From Neospora caninum Liverpool (Eukaryota; Apicomplexa; Conoidasida; Eucoccidiorida; Sarcocystidae), in assembly GCF_000208865.1 (NCBI RefSeq), contig NC_018395.1, forward strand, positions 1,953,920 through 2,017,919: a DNA stretch of 64,000 nucleotides, written 5' to 3'. This document shows, piece after piece, positions 25,123 through 35,473 of the stretch. The notes below the pieces were generated by a model that made no database searches, was not told where the DNA came from, and worked only from the letters and a program-made list of their open reading frames with translations. A program made the translations under genes and the position numbers. The first letter of the stretch is position 1. The number at the start of each line of letters is the position of its first letter.

Positions 25123-26042
25123 GATACGTTAACATGTAGCAATCATTGAAGATATATGCGTATCGATGGATATGGGTTGGTAAAGGCAAAGCGCAATGTA
25201 CGCACCGCGTGAGCATGGGATCGACTTCAACCTTCTTTTCATGAGGTCGGTCAGGTGGAGGGGTGTACAGAACGAGGGGATTTGCCTCAGGGAGTGCTTG
25301 AGATGTTGGGGCTGGGGGAGGGCTCTTGAACTGCTTAGCGGCCACTGCAAAGGCAGATGACCTTTTCAGCCTTACGCCCAGCGTTTTCCGAAGGGACTCT
25401 TCGCTGACGCCTAAACGCAGTCCATCCAGGTAGGACGAGCAAGAATGTTCAGGTGGGAGCAACAACAGAGAGAAAATTTGTCCCGGGGAAGCCTAGCAAA
25501 TGAAGAGCAGCGGAAGAAAGGATTTATGGATGGGAACAAGGGAGTCAGAGGCTACAGTAAATGGCATGTACCACTTGCGGCGACAACCAGAAAGAAGTGA
25601 AAAAAGAAATGTCGGATGCGTGTGTGGTTAAGGGAAAGTGACATCTGGACCCCCGCACGCTAGGGGGGATGCCTTCATCCAAGAGCAACAGATCATGCTA
25701 ATTGCTTATTCAGCAAAGACTTTCCAGCAAATTTCCCTGGTCCTGTAGGGTCGGCGAAAGCTTTCGCCGGGAGAAAACACCTCTGGTCGAGAATTGAACG
25801 CCATGCTCGATGTACCTGGTTGATGCCCTTTGAGGGGGCTTTTGAAAGGACGAAAGAGTATCGATGGGCCTTTCTCCACAGATAGGAGAGGCATAATCGG
25901 CGCCCTGACAAGGCAAACGCAGCTGGTCCTGGCGCCAAAAAGGCCAGACGCAGGCACGGCGTCGCTTCGGCTTTCTCCATCCTGAAGAGAGTCGTCACAA
26001 CGGCGCTTGTTGGGAGACGAAGAACCTAGCCCAGTTGCAGAC
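18613..26042 (-). CDS. RAD54: RAD54 homologous-recombination DNA translocase (17 exons resolved, first exon not found)
   Basis: SNF2-family ATPase that remodels DNA and stimulates RAD51 strand exchange in the nucleus. Exons, 5' to 3': 25816-26042, 25206-25410, 24779-24957, 24387-24547, 23754-23994, 23257-23444, 22894-22958, 22483-22615, 22216-22325, 21669-21831, 20893-21030, 20645-20737, 20251-20318, 19944-20059, 19433-19528, 19058-19248, 18613-18801; all phases agree (~854 aa). Visible motifs: [19 protein letters not shown], motif I DDMGLGKT, Ia [101 protein letters not shown] and the N-terminal KRRCDD / FRPFKSPL segments favour RAD54 over other SNF2 proteins. The most 5' exon opens without a Met in a suitable place and begins in phase 2, so a short initiating exon should lie upstream, within 26050-26800. 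The acidic/serine C-terminus ([20 protein letters not shown]) is lineage-specific. Confidence 0.92.
19749..19911. repeat. 18-bp minisatellite in a RAD54 intron
   Basis: About nine tandem copies of an 18-bp unit (plus strand AAGCCGAGAGAGAAACAC; variants AAGTCG... and a GAGGAACAC copy) inside the intron between exons 19944-20059 and 19433-19528. Because 18 is a multiple of three, it creates long spurious ORFs on both strands. Confidence 0.9.
21127..21190. repeat. (TA)n microsatellite in a RAD54 intron
   Basis: Nearly uninterrupted TA/ATAT sequence in the 21031-21668 intron. Confidence 0.9.
21482..21586. repeat. Compound (TA)n-(CATA)n-(TA)n-(GTAG)n microsatellite
   Basis: A run of TA, then about nine ACAT tetranucleotides, TA again and three to four GTAG units, in the same RAD54 intron as the 21127-21190 repeat. 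Confidence 0.9.
22040..22210. repeat. Purine-strand-biased GAGA/GAAG tract in a RAD54 intron
   Basis: About 170 bp almost purely purine on the plus strand (pyrimidine in the RAD54 transcript), made of degenerate GAGAAG/GAGGGAGAA units. It lies just after the 5' splice site of the intron downstream of exon 22216-22325. Confidence 0.8.
25066..25125. repeat. (TA)n/(CATATA)n microsatellite in a RAD54 intron
   Basis: TA-rich tract with interspersed CATATATA and GGATATA units in the intron between exons 25206-25410 and 24779-24957. Confidence 0.88.
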
Positions 26043-26822
26043 CTGCAAGTACACGGTACATGAAGGAGGCTGAACAGGGGCGATACTGAAAAAGCTCAGC
26101 TCAAGCTCCCCCCAGTGGTTGATTGTCGTGTATGGCTAACGTGAAAGGACGGAACGTGCTATTACAGTCGCGGCAAGGAGACGCATCAGGACGGCCGAAC
26201 GCTCCAATGCGCCAGAAACTCGGTAATCGGGGAGGCGTCGGTGCCTATGTGCATGAGGAGATACTCAGCTAGTTTCTTGCCAGCCCCTTCCTCCATGACA
26301 GTTCGCTTACTGGGCTATGCTCAAAGGGACTCTCCGCATAGCGTGTATACTTGCGGCAGGACACCATTGGGTTTGGCCGTCTCCGGCACAGGCGACAATG
26401 TAGTCGAAGGCGTCAACAATAGCCAAACTCGTGCCACCGCGGCATTTTGGGCGCTACGGAAAGAGCAGCAGGCTGAAATATAAAGCAATTCAGAGGAAGG
26501 TAGGTCCGCGAAGAACACGAACGAAGCGGTGGGCTCGCGTTTCACACCGGGGAAAAAAGACGGGGAAAATGGGAGGGGCATCAAAACTAGTGGCGGATAT
26601 GGAGAACTGAAGAGACACAAATCCACTCATTCAGGTCCCAACAACTTCAAACACATACGCGAACATAGAGATGGATCAAGATTAGAAGCGACACCCATTT
26701 CATGACACTTTCGTTTTACCCTGTGTGCCCTCACAAGACAAACCCCCCCCCTCCACGGAAAACCGCACACCGTCATTCTGCATGCGAAATGGAGGGGAAG
26801 AACCAAGCGCGTACTCTTCACA
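26043..26822. other. RAD54 upstream region
   Basis: Expected to hold the missing initiating exon, 5' UTR and promoter of RAD54 (minus strand). I could not identify an ATG-containing exon ending in phase 2 with a convincing donor. The open minus-strand frame at 26321-26626 has no recognisable content. Confidence 0.5.
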
Positions 26823-26839
26823 GGTTCCGTAGCTCAGCC

Positions 26840-26872
<33 letters not shown>

Positions 26873-26896
26873 CTGGTTCGATCCCAGCCGGTACCG
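26823..26896 (+). tRNA. tRNA-Asn: tRNA-Asn (anticodon GTT)
   Basis: A 74-nt cloverleaf: acceptor GGTTCCG/CGGTACC, D stem GCTC/GAGC, anticodon stem TGTGG/CCACA with loop CTGTTAA (anticodon GTT), variable AGGTC, T stem GCTGG/CCAGC with loop TTCGATC, discriminator G. A-box (TAGCTCAGCCGG) and B-box (GGTTCGATCCC) fit a nuclear Pol III gene with no intron, and a TTTT terminator follows at 26902-26905. Position 4:69 of the acceptor is a T:T mismatch; an A at 69 would pair. Confidence 0.93.
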
Positions 26897-26901
26897 CGTT
26901 G

Positions 26902-26905
26902 TTTT
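26902..26905 (+). terminator. Pol III terminator of tRNA-Asn
   Basis: TTTT five bases after the tRNA 3' end. Confidence 0.7.
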
Positions 26906-27544
26906 ACACGGCCGTGTTTTTTCTCCTCATGTTTTCTCCGTTCCACTTTTTTAGCAAAGGTCCTCCCGATTTCATTTTTTTTAAATTCATAGAAAGGTCG
27001 GCTGTTTTACACCACTCCCACCATCCCGTGCACTGGATCGTGTGCAAGGAAGCAGGACCGCCATCTGTACGCCTTACAGCGCGCCCTACTCGTGCAGTTT
27101 AGAGTCGTTGTACGAGCCTGTGCCTCCTCTACCTGTTTCGGGACCAAGAGGTACGCGACTCTCGCCACACATGCGCGGGGCTGTTGTCCACAATCGGTAA
27201 AGTACTGTTCAAAAGTAACAGGGTTATTCAGTTACGGAGTTTTTGTGGGTGCTTGCCTTTTAGGCCCACTGACCTGACAGTCAGAATGTTGCTGTGCCAC
27301 AAACAAATTGAAAACCCGAGGTGGCAGAAACGTCGCTCACGTCGCATGCTGTACATACACCTGAATCGCCGTTATAGAGACCTTGTTTTTTCACTGTCGG
27401 TCCAGCCTCTTCTGTTGCTCTGCACGAGAAAAACAGATTGTCATTCCATAGAACTGAGTGTCTCATTCAAGACTTCTCCGCCCATACTTGCGCACGACGT
27501 TTCCTCGTTCCCTATTGTTAGAGTGGGAACATTCGTTGTTTATC
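26906..27544. other. Intergenic / 5' flank of the coiled-coil gene
   Basis: No RNA gene or protein gene seen beyond the tRNA. AT-richer sequence that presumably includes the promoter and 5' UTR of the plus-strand gene starting at 27545. Confidence 0.55.
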
Positions 27545-30500
27545 ATGGACGTTATACATATGGACTCCAATGGACAGGGTAACTTGCTGCCTAGCCCATG
27601 TCCGGGGACCAAAAAGCTCAGGCTGCACACTGACAACCCCCCGGAACCACACAACGCTATGGAATCTATAGGAGCCAGTATCCATTCGTTTTCGTTGACC
27701 GTCAAGAGCCATGCCGTTGAAGGTAATCCGCACTCTGTAATTAGTACCTGCTGGTTTATCATGGCTAGTGTTTCAGCTAACCCTCTGAATGCACGTCTTC
27801 AGAAACATCTGTTAGAAATTCGAAGAGAGCTGGCTGCTGCTGAGAAGTTTGAGGCTGCTGTGGAGACAGCCTGCAAGCCTCTCCTCATATCGCTGGAAAA
27901 TCTGGTCGGGAGCAGTTCAGATTCGTCTACGGGAATCATCCCAGCGGCCCTCTTGACGGAGAAAATGGTGGAAACCGCAACAGAAGTGCGCAGTCTAATA
28001 GATGTAGTGTTTAAAAAGCGGGGAAGCCTGTCGGCGAAGAAGGACTGCTTAAGAAAACAAGTGGAGGAAGCAAACACTCTGCTGACTAGGAGCCGAGGAG
28101 AAGTTAAACAAGTAAGGTTCGACTCAACCGTCGTCTTCCTTTTCCTAACTGAGCCCAACGTGACCCACAGATAAAAGAGGAAATCGATAAAGTTTCCCAG
28201 CATGCTAAAGAAAGGATTCAAGAGCAAGAACATCTGTTTCATTCTTGTACCTCCCTTGCAGAGATGGTAGGAACAACAAAGCGCCACTCCACCACCTTAC
28301 ACCACAAAGTCAATCACTTAGGCTCGAGAGCGGTGCCAACAATGCGAAGAGCTGGAGGCAAACTGCTGTGCTACGGAACGTGACATAAATTCACTGCAAA
28401 CAAGTCTGGAAACGGCAAAACTAGACACCGAAAAAGAGAAGCAGATGAAAGCAAACCTGTTGGAAGAGCTGGTATTTCGCCATTTTCAAGTGCTCTCCGC
28501 TGTCAAACGATGCACATAGTGAAACCAGCGCCAGCAACTCAGCTCCATGCGGCAGGAAAACTGCTCAAAAAGCGAGGAGGCTTCGAGCCTCGTTCAAAAG
28601 CTCATCGAGGTTGAGGATGTACTCCAGCGGGACCGCGCATCCTTAAGCATGATCAAGTGCCAAACCGACAGTCAAGCATTTTGCCTGACGCTGCTCGATA
28701 AAAGAATAACCGATATGGAAACCGATTTTCCGTCGCTGCAACAGGTGCCGAGGTCTTGAATACATACGGGAGGTAGCGCCAATGAGACTAGAACGTTTCA
28801 GACCCTCACAGACCTGCAGACAGAGATAAATGAACTATCGAAAACACTAGAAGCTAGTGCGTCGGAACTTCCAGGACTTAGAAATGAGGTAACCATGCTT
28901 TTGCTATAACGTTCCAGACCGCCCCATAGTAACCCAGTTAATTTTGCAGATAGCTCTTTGTGAGGAGACGCTCACAAACATCCGCCTGTAAGGCTCTGGT
29001 GGCTTGATGGGTGAAGCTTAGGGAGATTCATTCGCAAAATAGAAGCACTCAGGAAAAGGAGCTAGAGACAGTTAAGCTTCACGATGAAAACGCTACGCTG
29101 GTGCGAATGCTCCGCCAACGCCACGAGCAATGCGAGAATTTATCGATGCAAGTCGAAGAGTTTATGTCTGAACTCGAGCTCCTCCAAAGCCTTAAAGCCG
29201 ACAAGGTCTGCGTTGCTGGCGGCTCCCCCTGTATAGCACATCTCATTGTCTGCGAATTCAGGAGAACATGCTATCAGTGCTTCTAACGCAGGCTGGTGTG
29301 TCGCCAGCGCTTTCGGGAACAGTGGTCGACCGAGCAACAGCAACATTGACCGCGCTGGAAACGGAGGTGAATCCTGAAAGAGCGAAGTGTCTTAGAAGTG
29401 TCTAATGCTGGAGATGATTCAGATTCTCCAACAAGAGCAAGCATGTCAATTCTTACTTGATGCCGCCAAACGCGCAAGATTCCACGACGCGGCACTAAAG
29501 GAGGGTAATTGGGACTTCGAGCCAGCGTCAACGCAACGATTTATTTTCCTCTTCAGAGATCGATGTGGTGGCACAAGAAATTCAAACATCGGAAGCTGTT
29601 TTGTTGTGCACAGAAGAAGAGAGAAGAACGTAAGGACTTAGACGCTGCTTATGTAGTGTTTGGTTAACGTGTATGTGGCCAGCTGTTCGAATATGACGGC
29701 CGAGCTTCTCCAAAAGCTGCAAGCAGAAATTGGCACGAAAGAACATGCACTGGAGGAGCTGGCCAAGTTGCAACGTCTTGTCGAGCAAACGAAAACGAAG
29801 AAGGTATACAACGAACCAGAAACAGTGGGCCAGAGAGCCTCTTAACCGACTACACTCAGGAAAAGCAGGAGGCACTTTCAGTCGACGTGCATGACAGATA
29901 CAACAGGGTCAAGGAAGGCAAGCCTTGAAAGTACAATTTGTGAACCTGACTGCAGCAAATGACTGGCGCTCACCAGCTCTGACGAAGGAACACACAAAGA
30001 AAATCGAAGAAATAATGGCACCAAATTCCATTGTTAGAACAGCACTGGAGCAGCGCGAGGTAAGATTCCATTTATAGATGCGATCGGAAACCTTGTCACG
30101 TGGTAGCAGGTGGCAGAGTGTGATGCGATGTTCCGAGCTGAGTCCATTCGGCTGCGCTCTGAGCTATCACAGAAGGTTGACGAAACTAGAAAAAAGGTAG
30201 AGACCGCGCTCGTCGGCGAGCAGCAAGCCTCTATGACATTGCCTGTCCTCCAGTTATCGGAAGAGAAAGATGCCCTCCGGAAAGAAGATGAACATGTTGC
30301 CCACTTACGGGCAGAGTTGGAGAGGAAGAGTCTGCTGCCTTTCGCAGACAATGATGCTGAAGAAGGTGGACCAATCACGGTGTCTCTAACGTTCTCAGAC
30401 GGCAAGAAAACACTAAAAGGTAACGGTCTCGAAACGACAAGTCACGCATATCTCGAAAAGACTTTCCGCTTGTAGCGATGCTGGCCCGTGAGACTGGAGA

Positions 30501-31150
30501 TACCAAGCATCCCAAGTAGGTTGGGCCCCATAAAGCTATTTCCCTTCAGCAAAAGCTAGGATCAGAGGTTCGGTGTGCAGGTCTGCGCTTGACGCAGCAG
30601 GGAAACGAACGTAAATAGTGATGCCTGACTTTTCGCTTGGGAGTGCCTAATCCCGCTGTTTTTTCCAGTGACGCGGAGCAGCCCCCTTTGGAGGGACTCA
30701 AGGTAAGATACATGCCCTCTACTTTCTATGTCCGACTGCTTATCTCCCTCAGTCACCACATCTATCTGCCCTGCGAGAGAAGCTATTCCATTCAGCCCGT
30801 TTGCCGGAAAGGGGTCCTCTGGACAGCCTGCTTCACCTGAAAGTGAGTTGTTGTGTCGTCGCCAAATCAGTCAGAAATGTGCAACCTAACGAGCAACAGA
30901 GAACCGCCAAAGGACTTGGAGTATCGGAAAATGCTTTCGACCGTCCATCCAGCCACGTAGGAAAGCTCTATCTTCGCGTTACTCGATAACGACACCAGTT
31001 TGGCTTCTTCAGAGCTCCTTTGCGAAGTTCTCTAGAAGCACCGGCCCGTTTTATGGCCTCGGATCGTCTTCGATCAGGAAGCACAAGACATCTGTCTTCA
31101 CACAATCATTAAAGGAAGGGGCTCACGAGGTTGATATTTTCTCGCCTTAG
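27545..31150 (+). CDS. Coiled-coil protein of unknown function with ~20 exons and mini-introns
   Basis: I do not recognise this protein. Exons: 27545-28111, 28171-28266, 28322-28471, 28529-28744, 28802-28888, 28950-28987 (uncertain), 29022-29205 (or 29017), 29262-29366, 29423-29504, 29557-29629, 29683-29803, 29860-29917, 29977-30059, 30110-30419, 30476-30515, 30566-30580 (uncertain), 30669-30702, 30753-30842, 30900-30956, 31013-31150; all phases agree, about 847 aa. Start ATG has A at -3. Nearly the whole chain is heptad-like and charged (LQKHLLEIRRELAAAEKFEA; IKEEIDKVSQHAKERIQEQE; LTDLQTEINELSKTLEAS; AELLQKLQAEIGTKEHALEE), with a non-coil C-terminus (STGPFYGLGSSSIRKHKTSV). No transmembrane segment. 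Introns are 50-61 nt almost throughout, unlike the 180-600 nt of neighbouring genes. One intron (29918-29976) is GC-AG. A cytoskeletal, centrosomal or kinetochore role is possible but not shown. Confidence 0.78.
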
Positions 31151-31575
31151 TGCTATTTACTGCTATCGTATCAGAGCCAACTACTGTAAAACAAAACAGA
31201 GGAGCCGTACCTGTTTTCCAGAACACAGTGTGCATTGGCCGGGATGTCTGGCATGCAGGACAAGTTCACTTGAATCCTATCTCCAACGCGACACAAACCC
31301 TGCGCAAAATAGGGTTTGGAACTATTCGAAGGTCTCTACCTTCACCGAAGCAACTCTACGAAAACGTCCTAAATTTTGGTTCTCCGTTCCTTCACCGTGT
31401 GTTAACATCTGTGATCGAAACTCTAATTGTACAATTTAAAAAAATGATACAGAAAACAACGGAAGCGGGCAACAAGAGAACAACCGAAACGAACTGAACG
31501 TGACATTTGGTGCGTGAACAAGTATCACCGATTAGTCTGCATGGGTAAAACTGCTCGTTGTTTTGACGGCAGCAG
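31151..31575. other. Short intergenic gap between convergent genes
   Basis: AT-rich spacer between the stop of the coiled-coil gene (plus) and the stop of the 1054-aa gene (minus); probably two 3' UTRs. Nothing else seen. Confidence 0.6.
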
Positions 31576-34500
31576 CTAGGGAAGAACTTCTCTCCTAAAT
31601 TTGGAATATTCGGGACTGAAAGCATCCGTCAGCGACAGCCGCCGCACACTCCCGGGCTCGAACGATCCAATTGAGAGACGTCGGGGAAGTGCAGCGTCTA
31701 CGCTGCGTCGCTTCACTTCACAGGCTTCGTGTTGGATCGAAACCTTTGCTCCTCGAGCCTTGGGTGCCGTGTTCTCGTCGTCGTTCAGGCGCTCGTGCAA
31801 GTGGTGGCTCATTGACGGTCTCGGCACCTAAAAAGAAGATTGGATACCGCAACATGCACTTGACTGAGTGAAATCAGAGAACAGAAAAGCCGAGTATAGC
31901 ACAGCCGCTCCGCACACATACTCACCTGATATTTATGACATCGGGGGTCGTTCCAAGCGAAATTTTCGGCCGGGTTCGGCGTTACACAAAAGCACACCTC
32001 GGAGTGGAAGACGATTTCCGTCTTGTCTTCGGTCTGTAAGTCAACAGCAAAAGTCCGACAAGCCGGCATGACGCCGCAGCCCTTGAGATGGCTATTCAAA
32101 CTTGCGAAAGTAGCACAGCTCACCTGTCCGTTCGCCTCCAACATCCACATAAACTCTTCCACAGTAACGGGGTCGTTTCGCCAGTCCAGATCCAGTTTGT
32201 ACTGTTTCTTCCAGTGCGTCTTGAACGAAGATCGAACCTTCTCCCATTCTGTTGGGGTCACCGTTTTCCAGAGATCCTTGAATTCATAGAATTGAGCCAG
32301 TCGGCGGAACAGAGGGTGAGATACGCGTGCCGAAGGAGCAGTTGTGCTGTACACCTGCAAGCAAATTGTGAGTTCAACCATTGACGCAGGGGTCGTTGTC
32401 ACTAGCCATAGCACACTCCATCGTCTTCTAGCCCAACGTGCACAGAAAGCTTACCTCATAGTCAAAAACGTCATCCAACTCTACACAAGGCAACGAGGAG
32501 CCGAAAACTGAAAATGGGTTCCAGTGCCCTTGCTCCTCAAGTAATTTCTTCATAGTTGATTCCTTCGCGTTAGCCTGCGCCATTCCTGTCTCGGGACTCT
32601 TTGGCCTATACCAGCTTGCGTCTTTCATGTCAAGCCCGATTTGGTACGTCCCATCGACCTGCAGGGAACGCAGCCGTAAAAATATCTCTGCAGCTGTCCC
32701 ATTTTACAGGGAAGGGACTTAACACACAGAGTAACAGCCCTTGTGGGCAGTGCTCCCTTGCTTACTTTCGGGATGTCGGCGAGAAGTTTCATATGCAAAA
32801 ATCTCTCTTGTAAAGTTTGGGTAGGCTTGTCCGCGGCCGGTGGAGAGATATACTTTCGAGGAACAACGGAGAACTCCATCAGCTGCAAGTACATGACACC
32901 ATAAACCGTTCACGAGCGCAGAAAGACAATGACCAATAGAGGGTATACGCGTCAGCACGACGGAACCTGTCGCACACCAACTAGTTTGCTGCTTACCTCC
33001 TTATCCGCAAGACACGGGGCTACATCGTCTGCATGCTTTGACAGCGCCGCCGTCCGCACCAGAAACAGACCAAGATCAAACTCTGGGGCTTCAGCAACCG
33101 GCGGAGTCGGGCGCAAGACCTTATGGTGAAAGAACGCAGGGGGATCAGCAGGCGTTTCGCTGGAGGAAAGAGCGGGTGAGCAGAATGCTCCTGTGTCCAT
33201 TTCAGGACTAAGTGGGGCGTCAGCAACGAGGAGTCTTAGCGGAGGGTTCGAAGCGGCTCCACCTGAAACGGTCGACGCAGTCGAGAGCATCCGTCGTGCC
33301 TTGTCGCTCGATTCATAAGGCCCTTTGATCCTTGGTCGCGGAACTTCTCGTATCTCTTCCTCGTCATTGGGCTCTTCCGTTCCCCAGTCCGCTACTTGGT
33401 TGGGCAGCATGCCGCTTGACAGCATGCTCGGTTTCGCCCCGTCACCCTCATCCGCTGAAGCGCGGGTATGAGAGAGACTTGAGACTGGCTTCACAAAGAC
33501 AAGGTCCGAAAGAGGGGTCTGTGCTGTTGGACCGCTGGCGACCTACGAAAAACCATGACAGCGAAGAGAAAGCCCTTTCTTCGTGGACCTCTTGTTGCAG
33601 CCTTCATGAACACTACTTGCGCTAGGCGTGGTCCCCTGTGCGGAGAAGTGACCCTTACCACTGCGTCTTGCACGTCGGGCTCCCCCGCGGGGTCGTCAGC
33701 GAATGTCCGTCCCTTGTCTCTTTTGGATGTACTACGAGAAGTACAGATGCTGTGGTCGGTTCCGTCGTCGACTGACTTCGCACTTCCTCCCCGCTGCTGC
33801 GCCCCCGCATGTTCTTCCTTCAGCTTAAGTTTCTTCCGCTTGGAGCTGAGAGCGGGTCCACACTCGTCCCCGGTGTCACGTCCTCGCTTGGTAACTGACA
33901 ATGGAGAGACTGAAACGGGGTAGCCTTCACACGCAGGTGTTGCTTCCGCGGGACCGTCCGCCGCTGTCAGCTCCGACGCCTGGTCGTTCTTGTTGGGAAC
34001 CCGGGTTTTCCGGGCTCCTCTCTGTCTCTGCTTTGAGACTGAGCGAGGCGTTTCTTTTCTAGCTGAAGCACCACGAGACGCAGTGTTTGACCTGCGGCGA
34101 GTCCCAGACGCGACACCGGCAGGCTCCTCTCTTTTCTTTACGGCCGACTTCGTCTGACCGTTGCAGTCAGGTTGAGACTTCTGGCCCGTCGCGTCAACTC
34201 CCAGGCCAGCCTCGACGTGTCCCCTGGTGACGCCGTCACCGTGTACAGAGCTTCCCTGCGATCCCTTTCTTGCGGCTGCGGGCTTTGAGGTTGTCTGGCA
34301 CTTTCCTTTTCTGGTGGACCTCTTCCGCGAACTGACGCCGCCCTCAGCGTGGAGCTGCGATTCGTCTGCCCAAGGTGGCGAGGCCGCACGAAGCTGGAGA
34401 CGTGGACTCGATCGAGTAGGCGTGCGAACAGACTGAGGGTTTCCCTTTGCGGTCTTTTCACTGAGTTTCGCGCCATCTGGAGAAAACCTTGGAGAAACAC

Positions 34501-35473
34501 GCAGCTTGACCGGAGAGGAGCGTTTGTCGTCCACGCACTGGTCTCTCCGAGACACCTTCTTTTGCCGCCCTGCCAGTGCGGAGGACTCGGCAGTCATCCC
34601 CTTCTCGGAGGAGCAGGGAGAGTCGTCAGAGGTGCGGGCCGACCCAGGCGACGCCAGCTGCCTACACAGTTTGAAGGACTTTTTAACGGACGACGGGGAC
34701 GCTTTTTGCTCAAACACAGACGGCACACCATCGTTGCCGGACAGGTTGTTCGGTGAGCAATCCGGGGAAAGTGGTCCACCCTCAGAGTGGCAGAAGGGTG
34801 TCGCCGAACTCTCTGCTGGAACGAAAAAGCTGGCCGCAGCGAAGGGCGAAGTGGAAGACCAGGAGGAAGACGTCGACACCCGAGCTGGACGTGAAGGCTC
34901 GGGGCCGGACGTGGTTGTCGTGGTGGTTGAGAGATTATCCTGGACCTCCGCAAGGTGAGCCACACGGGAAGTGGGGTCCATATGAGAAAGAATCGTTCTG
35001 GACACACAGGAGACCTTTTGTGATCCAAAGACTGCAGAAGTCGATAGCTCTCTCCCGGGCTTGTGCGACGACCGCGAGGGGGAGAGTGGCCGGGCGCCGT
35101 CCAACGCTCCATCCCTTGTAGCTCTTTCGGAAGCAGATTGAGACACCCACGAAGAAGATGTTCTGGCTAAATCCCTACCGCGAGGCGTTGCGGCAGACTC
35201 TTTAAAAGTGTCTGCCGGGCCACTGGGTGAGGCGCAGGCCAGAGGGCATGCCAAAGAGGATCGCCGCGAAACAAATGCAAATAACTCGTCGAGTTCCTGC
35301 TCATCTGCACATTGCAGATGCGCCTTCAAAGCCGTGAATGCCGTAAGAGACATTTGGGACAGGCTGCTTGGGTCGGGGACATTGGCTCGGAAACCCGTTT
35401 TCTCGTGTTCGTCGGAGCCTTTTGTCCGACCACCACACGATGACGAGGGAGTCTTCCCCCGGGAACTTCGCAT
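31576..35473 (-). CDS. Large probably nuclear protein of unknown function (6 exons)
   Basis: I do not recognise this protein. Exons 33659-35473, 32997-33542, 32766-32882, 32455-32658, 32124-32354 and 31576-31827 are all joined in phase 0, giving about 1054 aa. The first ATG (35473, context GTGAAGATGC) follows an upstream in-frame extension without Met. Residues 1-~780 are Ser/Arg/Pro-rich and low complexity. They contain basic clusters such as SSKRKKLKLKEEH (~540-552) that look like nuclear localisation signals. The C-terminal third is more ordered: LMEFSVVPRKYISPP, VDGTYQIGLDMKDASWYRP, KDLWKTVTPTEWEKVRSSFK with LDLDWRNDPVTVEEFMWMLE, suggesting a folded helical domain. The tail holds two basophilic kinase-like sites, RRLSIGS and RRLSLTD. 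Four of five introns are 100-114 nt. The strong codon continuity and clean splice sites make the gene itself secure; function is unknown. Confidence 0.8.

Noticed and set aside
25693..25998. Alternative frames over the RAD54 N-terminal exon
   Set aside because: All three minus frames are open, but only the one reading [14 protein letters not shown] and [12 protein letters not shown] joins the next exon in phase and resembles RAD54 N-termini.
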